From: Neisseria macacae ATCC 33926
Lineage (GTDB): Bacteria > Pseudomonadota > Gammaproteobacteria > Burkholderiales > Neisseriaceae
NCBI RefSeq assembly: GCF_022749495.1
Contig: NZ_CP094241.1
Location: 1,116,001 to 1,180,000, forward strand
DNA: 64,000 nt
Direction: 5' to 3'
In this document: one piece after another, positions 48,705 through 57,248 of the stretch
Position numbering within the stretch: the first letter of the stretch is position 1
How the letters are laid out: every line of letters begins with the position of its first letter
The notes under the pieces: generated by a model
Seen by the model: the letters and a program-made list of their open reading frames with translations, nothing else
Database searches by the model: none
Told to the model about the DNA's origin: nothing
Position numbers and translations under genes: made by a program

Positions 48705-49745
48705 TTAACCGAACAGCCTGTTTACATCAGAGGCTTTTTTGCGGTAAGGCAGGCGGATGTCGACACGGAAAATGCCGTCGAGTTGGCGGCTTTGGATTTT
48801 GGCATCGTTGTCGTACATCAGTGTCAGGCGTTCTTTGAGGTTGTGCAATGCCATCGAGTTGCCTTTGTGCGGTTTGGCGTTTTCGCTGCTTTCAGGCGGG
48901 GTGTACGGGTTTTCGATGCGGATGTAGATGGATGATTTGTTGAGCTTGGTAAACACGGTAATCATGCCGGGGCGGTGGGTCGATTCGACGCCGTGGAAGA
49001 CCGCGTTTTCCAAAAGGGGTTGGAGCAGGAGGTGCGGCGTTTCCGCGTCATCGGGCGCCTGATGCTGCCACATTACCTGCACGCGCATATGGCCCATGCG
49101 GATTTGTTCGATGGCGATGTATTCCTGCGCCCATTCGATTTCCTGTCCTAAAGTGCTGCTTTGGCTGCCGTCGCGCAGTTGGGCGCGGAAGAGGTTGGCG
49201 AGGTTCTCCAGCAGGGTTTCCGCATCATACGGACGCAGGCGGATAAGGCTGATGGCGGCATTGAGGCTGTTGAACAGGAAATGCGGGCGGATGCGGGCGG
49301 TCAGCGCGCTGAGGCGGGCTTCGGAAATCGAAGGCGCAAGGCCGTTCCGGCGCGAAGCTTCGTAATACATCAGCCCGAGCAGGAAAAGGTTGAACAGGAA
49401 GAAATGTTGCGAGAGCGTTCTGCCGTGTGTTTTCAGAATGAAGAAATCGACGATTGCAAATATCGATAAATTCAAAAAGTAGGTAATAATGACGCCGTAG
49501 GGCGATGTTTTGATGGCAGGGGTGAAGATATTGACGAAATAGGCTTTAACCAAAATCCCCAACAATACGGGAAACACCCATTGGGAATGATGGTAGATCT
49601 CTGCGGAATAGGAGAGCGAAGAATCGCTGATCAAGGGTAGAAAGAACAGACTGCCCAAGACAATAATCAAAAGGCGCACGACTGTTGCCGAATTGCGCAG
49701 GTCCGGGACGGCGAATGTATTGTTGATTTGACGTATAATAGACAT
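48705..49745 (-). CDS. LytS/AlgZ-type sensor histidine kinase
   Basis: 346 residues. Four to five hydrophobic segments in residues 15-130, then a His_kinase domain (PF06580) with the phosphorylation site in RIRPHFLFNSLNAAISL and the ATPase N-box in LLLQPLLENAVFHGVE. The late glycine segment reads GNSMALHNLKERL. AlgZ/FimS and argH are adjacent in Pseudomonas, which supports the assignment; here the partner regulator (an AlgR-like LytTR protein) is not next to it in this window. Divergent from argH over a 77-bp gap. A perfect TATAAT (49735-49740) lies inside its own 5' coding end in the argH direction. Confidence 0.88.
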   Translation of the reverse strand: MSIIRQINNTFAVPDLRNSATVVRLLIIVLGSLFFLPLISDSSLSYSAEIYHHSQWVFPVLLGILVKAYFVNIFTPAIKTSPYGVIITYFLNLSIFAIVDFFILKTHGRTLSQHFFLFNLFLLGLMYYEASRRNGLAPSISEARLSALTARIRPHFLFNSLNAAISLIRLRPYDAETLLENLANLFRAQLRDGSQSSTLGQEIEWAQEYIAIEQIRMGHMRVQVMWQHQAPDDAETPHLLLQPLLENAVFHGVESTHRPGMITVFTKLNKSSIYIRIENPYTPPESSENAKPHKGNSMALHNLKERLTLMYDNDAKIQSRQLDGIFRVDIRLPYRKKASDVNRLFG

Positions 49746-49822
49746 AAAATTTCCAACCGTTTTCTTTTAATGCGTTTATACGAGCCTTATTGGCTCTGTT
49801 ATTTTATCTGAAGGACGAAACC

Positions 49823-51202
49823 ATGAGTAAGGACAAAACCTGGTCGGGCCGTTTTAACGAGCCTGTTTCCGAGCTGGTGAAAAAATACACCGGTTCGATC
49901 GATTTCGATAAACGGCTTGCCGAGTGGGACATTCAGGGTTCGCTGGCTCACGCGCAAATGCTTGTTCAATCAGGTGTTTTGAGTGAAGAAGATTTGGCGG
50001 CGATTCGTCAGGGAATGGCGGAGATTATAGCAGAAATCAAGGACGGTACTATTTCTTGGTCGCTGGATTTGGAAGACGTCCACATGAACATCGAACGCCG
50101 CCTGACCGAAAAAATCGGCGATGCCGGCAAACGCCTGCATACCGGCCGCAGCCGTAACGACCAAGTTGCCACCGACATCCGCCTGTGGCTGCGCGACCAG
50201 ATTACCGTCATTCAAGACCTGATTCGAAGCCTTCAGACGGCCTTGGTCGATTTGGCGGAACAAAACGCTGAAACCGTCATGCCCGGTTTCACCCATCTGC
50301 AAGTCGCCCAGCCTGTCAGCTTCGGACACCATATGCTCGCCTACGTCGAAATGCTCGGACGCGATTTCGAGCGCATGACCGACTGTCGCAAACGCGTCAA
50401 CCGTATGCCGCTCGGCGCAGCCGCCCTTGCCGGTACGACCTATCCGATTCAGCGCGAAATCACCGCCGAATTGCTGGGTTTCGAACAAATCTGCCAAAAC
50501 TCGCTCGATGCCGTATCCGACCGCGATTTTGCCGTCGAGTTCACCGCCGCCGCCTCGCTGATCATGGTTCACCTGAGCCGCCTGTCCGAAGAATTGATTT
50601 TGTGGATGAGTCCGCGTTTCGGCTTTATCGACATCGCCGACCGTTTCTGCACAGGTTCGTCCATCATGCCGCAGAAGAAAAATCCTGATGTGCCCGAACT
50701 CGTGCGCGGTAAATCCGGCCGTGTCATCGGACACCTTATCGGCTTGATTACCCTGATGAAATCGCAGCCCTTGGCGTACAACAAAGACAATCAGGAAGAC
50801 AAAGAACCTCTGTTTGACACCGCCGATACGCTCATCGACACCCTGCGGATTTACGCTGACATGATGCGCGGCGTGACCGTCAAACCCGACAATATGCGCG
50901 CCGCCGTGATGCAGGGCTTCGCTACCGCCACCGATTTGGCGGATTACTTGGTGAAAAAAGGCATGCCTTTCCGCGACAGCCACGAAGTCGTCGCCCAAGC
51001 CGTGCGCCACGCCGACCAAGCAGGCGTCGATTTGAGCGAACTGTCGATCGAAGTCCTGCAAGGTTTCAGCAACCTGATTTCAGACGACGTGTACGGCGTA
51101 CTGACACCCGAAGGCAGCCTGAACGCGCGTAACCACTTGGGCGGAACCGCGCCGGAACAAGTGCGCTTTCAAGTGAAACGCTGGCGGGAATTGTTGGCTT
51201 AA
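49823..51202 (+). CDS. argH: Argininosuccinate lyase
   Basis: 459 residues from ATG 49823 (MSKDKTWSGRFNEPVSE); 11 upstream in-frame codons are discarded because GAAGGACG sits 7 bases before this ATG. Superfamily signature GSSIMPQKKNPDVPELV is intact, as are the HxxTGRSRNDQ block (LHTGRSRNDQVATD) and FTHLQVAQPVSFGHHML. Splits argininosuccinate to arginine and fumarate. One AG-dialect DUS (50232-50243) is inside the gene. The DUS hairpin that should end it was split by the island. Confidence 0.97.
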   Translation: MSKDKTWSGRFNEPVSELVKKYTGSIDFDKRLAEWDIQGSLAHAQMLVQSGVLSEEDLAAIRQGMAEIIAEIKDGTISWSLDLEDVHMNIERRLTEKIGDAGKRLHTGRSRNDQVATDIRLWLRDQITVIQDLIRSLQTALVDLAEQNAETVMPGFTHLQVAQPVSFGHHMLAYVEMLGRDFERMTDCRKRVNRMPLGAAALAGTTYPIQREITAELLGFEQICQNSLDAVSDRDFAVEFTAAASLIMVHLSRLSEELILWMSPRFGFIDIADRFCTGSSIMPQKKNPDVPELVRGKSGRVIGHLIGLITLMKSQPLAYNKDNQEDKEPLFDTADTLIDTLRIYADMMRGVTVKPDNMRAAVMQGFATATDLADYLVKKGMPFRDSHEVVAQAVRHADQAGVDLSELSIEVLQGFSNLISDDVYGVLTPEGSLNARNHLGGTAPEQVRFQVKRWRELLA

Positions 51203-51273
51203 AGAAAATGAAGTAAGGAGGTCGTCTGAAAACTGAACTGGCCCCCAAATCTTGGACACTCATAAAAGCCTAT

Positions 51274-52170
51274 TCAGGCGCTCTGTGTAAGCTGGGTTCT
51301 GTATGCGACAGGACTCAGCTTTTTCAATTTCAAACTGCAACGCTCCCGGTTGTAGTAATCCATATAGTCATCTATCTGTTTCATCAATTCGTCCACCGTC
51401 AATTCTCCTGCGTTATAGAAACACTCCGTCTTCAACACCGCAAAGAAGCTTTCCATCGGTGCATTGTCCCAAAAATTCTCCTTACGCGACATGCTTTGAA
51501 CCATGGAATGTTGGGCAAGCAATTCCCTATACCCCGCCGTACGGTACAGCACGCCTTGGTCAGAATGAAGCATCGTTCCTTTATCAGTCAGACGGGGTGC
51601 GGCTTTTTCGAGCATTTCCTTCACCATTTCGCTGTCGGCTCTGCGGCTCATGGCGTAGGCGACGATCTCGCGGTTGAACAAGTCCAAGATTGGCGAGAGG
51701 TACAGTTTGCCGTCCTTCCCTTTGAGTTCGGTAACGTCGGTCAGCCATTTTTCGTTGGGCTTTCGGGCTTTGAACCGGCGTTTGAGGAGGTTTTCCGATA
51801 TTTCGTCCATAGCGGGATGGCGGTAGGCTTTTTTCGCCCGTATGAGGGCTTTCAGTTCCAACTGCTTCATCAATCGCGCCACTTTTTTGCGGTTCCAACC
51901 CAATGCTGCGGCAATGCGCCTTTGTCCGTAGCGTCCTTTATGCCGCCGGTAGGTTTCGACAAGGAGGGCTTTGTCGGCTTCGTCGGGGTCGGGTCGGTTT
52001 TGGTGGTGGTAGTAAAAGCTGCTTTTAGGCAGGTTTGCGATGTGCAGCAGGTATTTGAGCGGGTGTTGCGCCCTCAGTGTTTGGACGGTTTGGCTTTGTC
52101 CTTTTCGGTCTGTTTTTGGCTGAGGGCTTTTAACTCCTTTAGATAGGCAACCTTTGCGCGCATATAGCAC
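51274..52170 (-). CDS. IS3-family transposase OrfB (DDE), copy 1
   Basis: 298 residues. HTH_21-type segment (ETYRRHKGRYGQRRIAAAL), then an rve integrase core with DDE residues: Asp in DVTELKGKDGKLYL, Asp in LHSDQGVLYR and Glu in DNAPMESFFAVLKTE. It is normally made as an OrfAB fusion by -1 frameshifting at an A-rich stretch near the overlap with orfA (52074-52170). Confidence 0.93.
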   Translation of the reverse strand: MLYARKGCLSKGVKSPQPKTDRKGQSQTVQTLRAQHPLKYLLHIANLPKSSFYYHHQNRPDPDEADKALLVETYRRHKGRYGQRRIAAALGWNRKKVARLMKQLELKALIRAKKAYRHPAMDEISENLLKRRFKARKPNEKWLTDVTELKGKDGKLYLSPILDLFNREIVAYAMSRRADSEMVKEMLEKAAPRLTDKGTMLHSDQGVLYRTAGYRELLAQHSMVQSMSRKENFWDNAPMESFFAVLKTECFYNAGELTVDELMKQIDDYMDYYNRERCSLKLKKLSPVAYRTQLTQSA

Positions 52171-52424
52171 AGTTCTTCAATAAGTTCTGCCTGTGTTTTT
52201 TCTTGGTCGGGTTTATCTGCGATGAAGGGGTTTTTGCGGTGTTGGGGCATGGTTTTGGATTGTGGATGTTCGAGTGCGCCGATGCCGCCTTCTTGATAGG
52301 CGCGTATCCATCGTCTCAGGTGGGTTCGGGAAATGCCGTAGTGGTCTGCGGTACGCTGTTGGCTGCGTATGTGCAGGTAGTGGAGTACGGCTTGGTATTT
52401 GAAGTGTAATGTATATTTGCTCAT
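52074..52424 (-). CDS. IS3-family transposase OrfA, copy 1
   Basis: 116 residues from ATG 52424 (MSKYTLHFKYQAVLHYLH). Helix-turn-helix (QQRTADHYGISRTHLRRWI) recognises the IS ends, then a coiled coil (LIEELCYMRAKVAYLKELK). The next in-frame ATG is the longer 52529, which lies outside the IS end and is not used. Confidence 0.93.
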   Translation of the reverse strand: MSKYTLHFKYQAVLHYLHIRSQQRTADHYGISRTHLRRWIRAYQEGGIGALEHPQSKTMPQHRKNPFIADKPDQEKTQAELIEELCYMRAKVAYLKELKALSQKQTEKDKAKPSKH

Positions 52425-52527
52425 AAAAAAACTGCACCTTGTGAGTTGGAGGGGATGTCCAACTTTTGGGGTGCAGTTCAAGGCCAGTATGCGGTAGCAT
52501 ACGGCCTTTCCTGCAAGAAAGATTGCC

Positions 52528-53127
52528 ATGAGCTACATGCAACTGACCCAAGACGAACGATACCATATCCAATACCTGTCCCGCCACTGCACCATCGCCG
52601 AAATCGCCAAACAACTTAACCGCCACAAAAGCATCATCAGCCGAGAAATCAAGCGGCACTGCATCCAAGGACAGCAATACAGCGCCGATAAAGCACAGAA
52701 GCAAAGCCGGCTGACCAAACAGCACCGGCGAAAACCCTATAAGCTCGATTCGCAGCTGGTTCAACACATCGACACCCTTATCCGCCGCAAACTCAGTCCC
52801 GAACAAGTATGTGCCTACCTGCATAAACACCACGGGATCACACTCCATCACAGCACCGTTTACCGCTACCTTCGGCCAAGACAAAAGCAACGGCGGCACC
52901 TTGTGGCAACACCTCAGAATATGCAGCAAAACCTACCGCAAACGCTACGGCAGCACATAGACCAGAGGCAAAGTGCCCAACCGCGTCGGTATAGAAAACC
53001 GACCCGCCGTCGTCGATCAAAAAGCCCGCATCGGCGATTGGGAAGCCGACACCATCGTCGGCAAAGGACAGAAAAGTGCATTATTGACCTTGGTTGGACG
53101 CGTTACCCGCTACGCCATCATCTGCAA
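52528..53127 (+). pseudogene. IS1655-like (IS30 family) transposase remnant
   Basis: Starts MSYMQLTQDERYHIQYLS with the IS30 HTH (IAEIAKQLNRHKSIISREIK). A 1-nt insertion near 52876 shifts the frame. In the following frame a TAG (52958-52960) stands where IS1655 relatives have Trp, and the frame then resumes as PNRVGIENRPAVVDQKAR, RIGDWEADTIVGKG. The homology stops at about 53127, so the DDE domain is truncated. The frame comparison uses my memory of IS1655. Inactive. Confidence 0.82.
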
Positions 53128-53164
53128 TGAGTTCGGAAACTGCGTGCATCGCAGGGCGACATAA

Positions 53165-53411
53165 ATTCTGGTTATGCGCCAGGATACATTGATAATCGAC
53201 GCAATAGGTGTGGTAATCCTCGACCTCAATGTTGTAGACAGTGGTGCGGCAGCGGCGGTAATGCCGTTGTCCGAGCAGGTTCTCGTTGTTCGGTACGTCT
53301 GCCCAATCCAATGTCGGGCGATTCAGTGATTCGTCAGTTAGAACCATCTCATAGCTGTTGCCTAAATTCGACTCTTTCCAGCCGTAAGCCAGGTTGGTTG
53401 GCTGTGCCCAT
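53165..53411 (-). pseudogene. Fragment of a HINT-type pretoxin domain
   Basis: Reverse frame from just after the TonB receptor stop: WAQPTNLAYGWKESNLGNSY, then VYNIEVEDYHTYCVD and CILAHN. The E-V-E-D-Y-H-T-Y-x-V ... V/L-x-H-N end is the hallmark of the PT-HINT domain that precedes polymorphic toxin C-termini (as in filamentous haemagglutinins and MafB-type proteins). There is no start, no N-terminus and no toxin domain; the frame runs on into the IS1655 remnant to a stop at 53081. Confidence 0.6.
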
Positions 53412-55565
53412 TTAAAAGCGGTATTTGAAGCCCAACACTGCGCTGCGCGCTTCGCCGTAGGCGAGGAAGGTGGAAAGCGTACGGTAGCGGGTGTTGAAGA
53501 CGTTGTTGACGTTTAAGGTGGCTTCGGAGTTTTTGCCGATGCGGTAGGCGGCCATCAGGTCAACCAGGGTGTAAGCTTTCTGGGTGGCAGACTTGCGGGC
53601 GCGTTCGAGCGAGGGAGCGTCGTTTTCGTCGGCCAGCGCGCTTTTGTTGATGTTGCTGGTTTTACTCTGCCAGCGCAGGCTGCCGCCGAGGGTGAGACGC
53701 TCGTTCAAATCATAGGTGGTGGCGAGTTTGATTTGGTGGCGCGGCAGGTCGGCTTCGTAGGAGTCTTCGCCGCCTTTGCGGTTTTGCACGGTGTAGCCTG
53801 CGCTGACGAACCAGTTGTCGTTAATGCGGCCGGCGGCTTCGGTTTCAAAGCCGCGTGTGCGGATGTTGTCTTCGGAAACGTAGTAGTCGCCGCTTTCCAC
53901 GTATTTGGGCATGCCGTTTTTGCGGGTGTCAAAGAGGGCGGCGGAGACGTTGAGGCGTTGGTCGAAAAATTCGCCTTTGAGGCCGATTTCGATGTTGCGG
54001 CCGGTGGTGGGTTTGAGGAAGCGTCCGTCTTGGCCTTTGTCGAACACGGGCTCGAACGAGGTGCCGTAGCTGATGTAGGCGGAGAGGTTTTCGCTCAGGT
54101 CGAACACGGCGCCGATGTAGGGGGTGGCTTTGCTGCGGGTTACTTTTTCGTTTGTGCCTGCGACGTGTTCGGCTTTTTGCATGGTGATGCGGCTGTAGCG
54201 CGCGCCGCCGATCAGGGCGAGGCGTTCGACGGGGCGGAAGCGGGTGGCGAAGTAGCCGCCGAACTGGCGGGCACGGATGTCGTCGTCGGCGGTATATTCC
54301 GCGTCGGGTACGGGGTTGGCCGAGCGCAGGCTGCGGTTGTTTAGAAAGTCGTGCAGGCCGAAGGCGTTGTCGTAACGGGCAAAGCGGCTGGGGGCGCGGT
54401 TTTTGGTGTTGAAGCCGCTGATGCCGAACAGGATGTCGTGTTTGCGACCGAGAAGGTTGTATTTGCCGTCCACCGAGGCGACGAAGCTATGGGTGGTGCT
54501 TTTTTCGCCGGAATCGGTTTCGAGCAGGTCGATTTGGCGGGTGTCGTGGTCGGTTTTCATCGCCGCGTAGCCCTGCCGGTCGTGTATGGTGTTGCGCGTC
54601 CAGTTGTATTCGAGCTTGGTTTTCCAGTCGGGCGAAAAGCGGTGGCGTACTTCGGCGAACACGTTGCGGCTGCTGTATTTGTAGGATGTGCCTTTGGGCG
54701 AATTGTTGGCGTGGCGGCTGATTTCGTTTTTCAGCGGGTAGCCTTCGCTGTCGTAGGCGGTGGGCAGGAAGACGGGGGTGTCGGTTTCGCGGCGGTTTTG
54801 CAGCTGCGTGCCGACGGAGAGGGTGGTGGCGGGGGCGGCATCCCATTCGGCAACGGCATACAGGCTGCTGTTGCGCATTTTCGCGTCTTCAATCATGTAG
54901 CCGCTGCGCTCGTGTCCGGCCACAATGCGTCCGCGCAGGCTGCCCTCGGTGTTCAGGCTGCCTGAAACGTCGCCGTTTACGCCCCAACGGCTGTGGTTGC
55001 CGATTTCAGTGCCGATTTCGGCTTTGAAGTCTTTGGTGGGACGTTTGCGCACGAGGCTCACTTGTGCGGAGGGATCGCCCGTGCCGCCCAAGAGGGCGGA
55101 CGCGCCGCGCAACACTTCCACGCGGTCTAGCGCGCGGGTATCCACGCCGCCCCAGCCTGTCCACGAGTCTTTGCTGAAACCGGAGCTGCGGTAGGGCACG
55201 CCGTCCATCTGGAAGTTTTTCACTTCCATGCCGCGCGAGTGCAGCCCGGCATAGCGGTCGCTGCCGCCGCTGCCGCTTTTCACGGTAACGCCGTTGGTCT
55301 GCTCCATCACTTTGCGCAGGCTGTCGAGTTTCCAGTCTTCCATTTGTTTGGCGGTCATGACGCTGACGCTCTGCGGCGTTTCGCGCAGGGTCATGCCGAT
55401 GCCCAGCGGAGCGTAAGTGCCTGCGGTGGAATAGCCTTGGTTGAGCGTGGCGGGTTTTGTGCCGGTAACGGTGACCGTATCCAAGGCGGCTTCGTCTTCG
55501 GCAAAGGCAAACAGCGGCATCAGCGCCAGCGCGAGCAGGGTGGGACGGCTTTTCGGGTATTTCAT
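53412..55565 (-). CDS. TonB-dependent siderophore receptor
   Basis: 717 residues. Signal peptide 1-22 (ending FAFA), TonB-box-like DTVTVTGT, plug domain about 55-165 (GIGMTLRETPQSVSVMT), then a 22-strand-type beta-barrel ending in AVLGFKYRF with the C-terminal Phe for outer-membrane insertion. Matches the TonB-siderophor family (FhuE/FepA-like); the ferric ligand cannot be named. A Fur-box-like site with an embedded -10 lies upstream (55594-55612). A DUS of another dialect (54952-54966) is in the frame. Divergent from the Tat lipoprotein gene. Confidence 0.9.
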   Translation of the reverse strand: MKYPKSRPTLLALALMPLFAFAEDEAALDTVTVTGTKPATLNQGYSTAGTYAPLGIGMTLRETPQSVSVMTAKQMEDWKLDSLRKVMEQTNGVTVKSGSGGSDRYAGLHSRGMEVKNFQMDGVPYRSSGFSKDSWTGWGGVDTRALDRVEVLRGASALLGGTGDPSAQVSLVRKRPTKDFKAEIGTEIGNHSRWGVNGDVSGSLNTEGSLRGRIVAGHERSGYMIEDAKMRNSSLYAVAEWDAAPATTLSVGTQLQNRRETDTPVFLPTAYDSEGYPLKNEISRHANNSPKGTSYKYSSRNVFAEVRHRFSPDWKTKLEYNWTRNTIHDRQGYAAMKTDHDTRQIDLLETDSGEKSTTHSFVASVDGKYNLLGRKHDILFGISGFNTKNRAPSRFARYDNAFGLHDFLNNRSLRSANPVPDAEYTADDDIRARQFGGYFATRFRPVERLALIGGARYSRITMQKAEHVAGTNEKVTRSKATPYIGAVFDLSENLSAYISYGTSFEPVFDKGQDGRFLKPTTGRNIEIGLKGEFFDQRLNVSAALFDTRKNGMPKYVESGDYYVSEDNIRTRGFETEAAGRINDNWFVSAGYTVQNRKGGEDSYEADLPRHQIKLATTYDLNERLTLGGSLRWQSKTSNINKSALADENDAPSLERARKSATQKAYTLVDLMAAYRIGKNSEATLNVNNVFNTRYRTLSTFLAYGEARSAVLGFKYRF

Positions 55566-55593
55566 AAGGATGTCCTTGATGGTGGTTAAAGTT

Positions 55594-55612
55594 GAAAACG
55601 ATAGCGATTATA
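55594..55612 (-). promoter_or_regulatory. Candidate Fur box over the receptor promoter
   Basis: GAAAACGATAGCGATTATA matches 13 of 19 positions of the Fur consensus. On the minus strand it contains TATAAT (55612-55607), so Fur binding would block the receptor promoter. Located 29 bp before the receptor ATG. The 348-bp divergent spacer also holds DUS words at 55671, 55753, 55788 and 55807. Confidence 0.5.
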
Positions 55613-55670
55613 CTTGTTCCACATTGTTTTTTATAAGTTTTGTTTGAATTTGTTTTACAGAAGCACGCAG

Positions 55671-55764
55671 AGGCCGTCTGAAAGCGAAGCGTCAACGGCG
55701 TGAAAACGGCCGAACCCGCAGGCATGCGGTTTCATTTCTTTGAAGCCTTGCTTTCAGACGACCT
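55671..55764. other. Mixed-dialect DUS inverted pair
   Basis: AGGCCGTCTGAA (55671-55682, AG dialect) faces TTCAGACGACCT (55753-55764, muc dialect), giving an imperfect stem with one mismatched base pair. The loop of about 70 bp has a GCAGGCATGC centre. It sits upstream of both divergent genes. Confidence 0.55.
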
Positions 55765-55787
55765 CATGACGCAGCCCGAGCGCGCAA

Positions 55788-55818
55788 AGGCCGTCTGAAA
55801 CGGCTGTTCAGACGGCCT
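55788..55818. terminator. AG-dialect DUS hairpin
   Basis: AGGCCGTCTGAA and TTCAGACGGCCT around CGGCTG. It lies between the divergent promoters, so its role may be in uptake rather than termination. Confidence 0.5.
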
Positions 55819-55913
55819 TTCCCGTTTGCGCTCCGGCGGACGGCCTGCGGTTGAGGCACGCCGCAAAGCGTGCTAAAAGGCGGCCTTTCCCGTTTGAACC
55901 GATTGGAGTTCCC

Positions 55914-57230
55914 ATGCCTACCCGCCGTGAATTTTTATTGTCTGCCGCCGGCGCGACCGTGTTGCTTACCGTGGGCGGCTGCGCTGCGTTGGGCGGCGCG
56001 TCGGATAATGCCGTCGAATCGGCCGCCGCCGTAACCCGCGTGTTTGGCGACGGGATGCGGCTGGTGGCGGTGGCGGTGAAGTACCGCGCCGATGTGTCCG
56101 CCGCCGCGCTTGAGCCGTCGCAATACGGCGTGGCGGGGCGCACGGTGGAGCGCGTTTATGTGGCGCAAAGTGCCGACGGGGCGCCGTCTGAACGCGGCCG
56201 TTTTGTGGTTGTGCAGCTCAATCCGTATGACGAGGGCGCGTTGCTTACCGTAAAAAAAGGCCGCCCTGCCAACAAACCGGCCAATGCCGCCCCCGCCAAA
56301 AACGACCCGGGCAAGGCGGGCGACAAGGGCGACAGCGCGCCCACGCTTAAAGCCGCCGCTGCCGAAGTAAACATCGGTGCGCAAACCGTTCAGACCAGCG
56401 TTGTCATCAACGAAGTATTCGACGACTTCGTCCAGCGCGAATACGCCGACAAACAAACGGGCAAAACCGTGCGCTACAACCTGTTTGCGCCGAAGAATAT
56501 CGAAGATGGCAAACGCTATCCGCTGGTGCTGTTTATGCACGACGCGGGTGTAACCGGCACCATCGTTAAAGCGCCGCTGTATCAGGGCAACGGCGCGATT
56601 GCGTGGGCGTCGCCCGAATTTCAGGCGCAGCATCCCTGCTTTGTGATTGCGCCCGAGTTTGACGAAATTATTGTGGACGATACCAGCACCGCGTCCAACT
56701 ATCTCGATGCCACTATCAACCTAATCAAATACTTGCAAACCAAGTTACCCATCGACGGCAAACGGCTCTACACCACCGGCCAGTCGGGCGGCGGCATGAT
56801 GTCGATTGCGATGAACATCAAATATCCCGACTTTTTCGCCACGTCATATCTCGTTGCCTGCCAATGGAATCCCGCGCTGCTCACGCCGCAGATGAAAAAC
56901 GTGAAATGGTGGATTACCGTGTCGCAGGATGACGCCAAAGCCTACCCGGGCGAAATCGCCATCACCGAAAAACTCGCTTCGTTTGGCGCAAAAGTCGCCC
57001 GCGCCGACGATTGGGACGCGCAATGGCCGGTCGACAAGTTTCAGACGGCCTTCGACAAAATCGCCGCGCAAAACGCCAATGTGAATTTCGTTACCTTTGC
57101 CAAAGGTACGGTGTTCAAAACCGCCGCCGAAGCCAACGCGGGCGGCGCGTCGGGGCACACGTCCACGTGGAAATACGCCTACAACATCACGCCGGTATTG
57201 GATTGGATTTTTCAGCAACGCAGGGCGTAG
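55914..57230 (+). CDS. Tat-exported lipoprotein esterase (COG4099-like)
   Basis: 438 residues from ATG 55914 (GGAG lies 7-10 bases upstream; 21 earlier in-frame codons are not signal-like). N-terminus MPTRREFLLSAAG has a twin-Arg motif and a lipobox V-G-G-C with Cys23, so a Tat-secreted, lipid-anchored protein. After a low-complexity Ala/Lys-rich stretch (about 110-140), an alpha/beta-hydrolase domain has the nucleophile Ser291 in TTGQSGGGMMS and a C-terminal His in GGASGHTSTWKYA. The family (predicted peptidase/esterase) is broad. Its divergence from a siderophore receptor suggests ferric-siderophore ester hydrolysis, unproven. One AG-dialect DUS lies in the frame (57040). Confidence 0.82.
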   Translation: MPTRREFLLSAAGATVLLTVGGCAALGGASDNAVESAAAVTRVFGDGMRLVAVAVKYRADVSAAALEPSQYGVAGRTVERVYVAQSADGAPSERGRFVVVQLNPYDEGALLTVKKGRPANKPANAAPAKNDPGKAGDKGDSAPTLKAAAAEVNIGAQTVQTSVVINEVFDDFVQREYADKQTGKTVRYNLFAPKNIEDGKRYPLVLFMHDAGVTGTIVKAPLYQGNGAIAWASPEFQAQHPCFVIAPEFDEIIVDDTSTASNYLDATINLIKYLQTKLPIDGKRLYTTGQSGGGMMSIAMNIKYPDFFATSYLVACQWNPALLTPQMKNVKWWITVSQDDAKAYPGEIAITEKLASFGAKVARADDWDAQWPVDKFQTAFDKIAAQNANVNFVTFAKGTVFKTAAEANAGGASGHTSTWKYAYNITPVLDWIFQQRRA

Positions 57231-57248
57231 CTCGGGTTGAGACCTGAT

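Larger units (their letters stand above)
51234..52480 (-). mobile_element. IS3-family insertion sequence, copy 1
   Basis: 1247 bp with imperfect terminal inverted repeats: TGAACTGGCCCCCAAATC at the left and the complement of TGAACTGCACCCCAAAAG at the right. Two overlapping ORFs (orfA/orfB) in the IS3 arrangement. The left flank is ...GAAAAC and the right flank is AGGCC. It is paired with copy 2 (62629-63875) in the same orientation. The last 363 bp are identical between the copies; the first ~880 bp differ at scattered positions. Confidence 0.95.
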
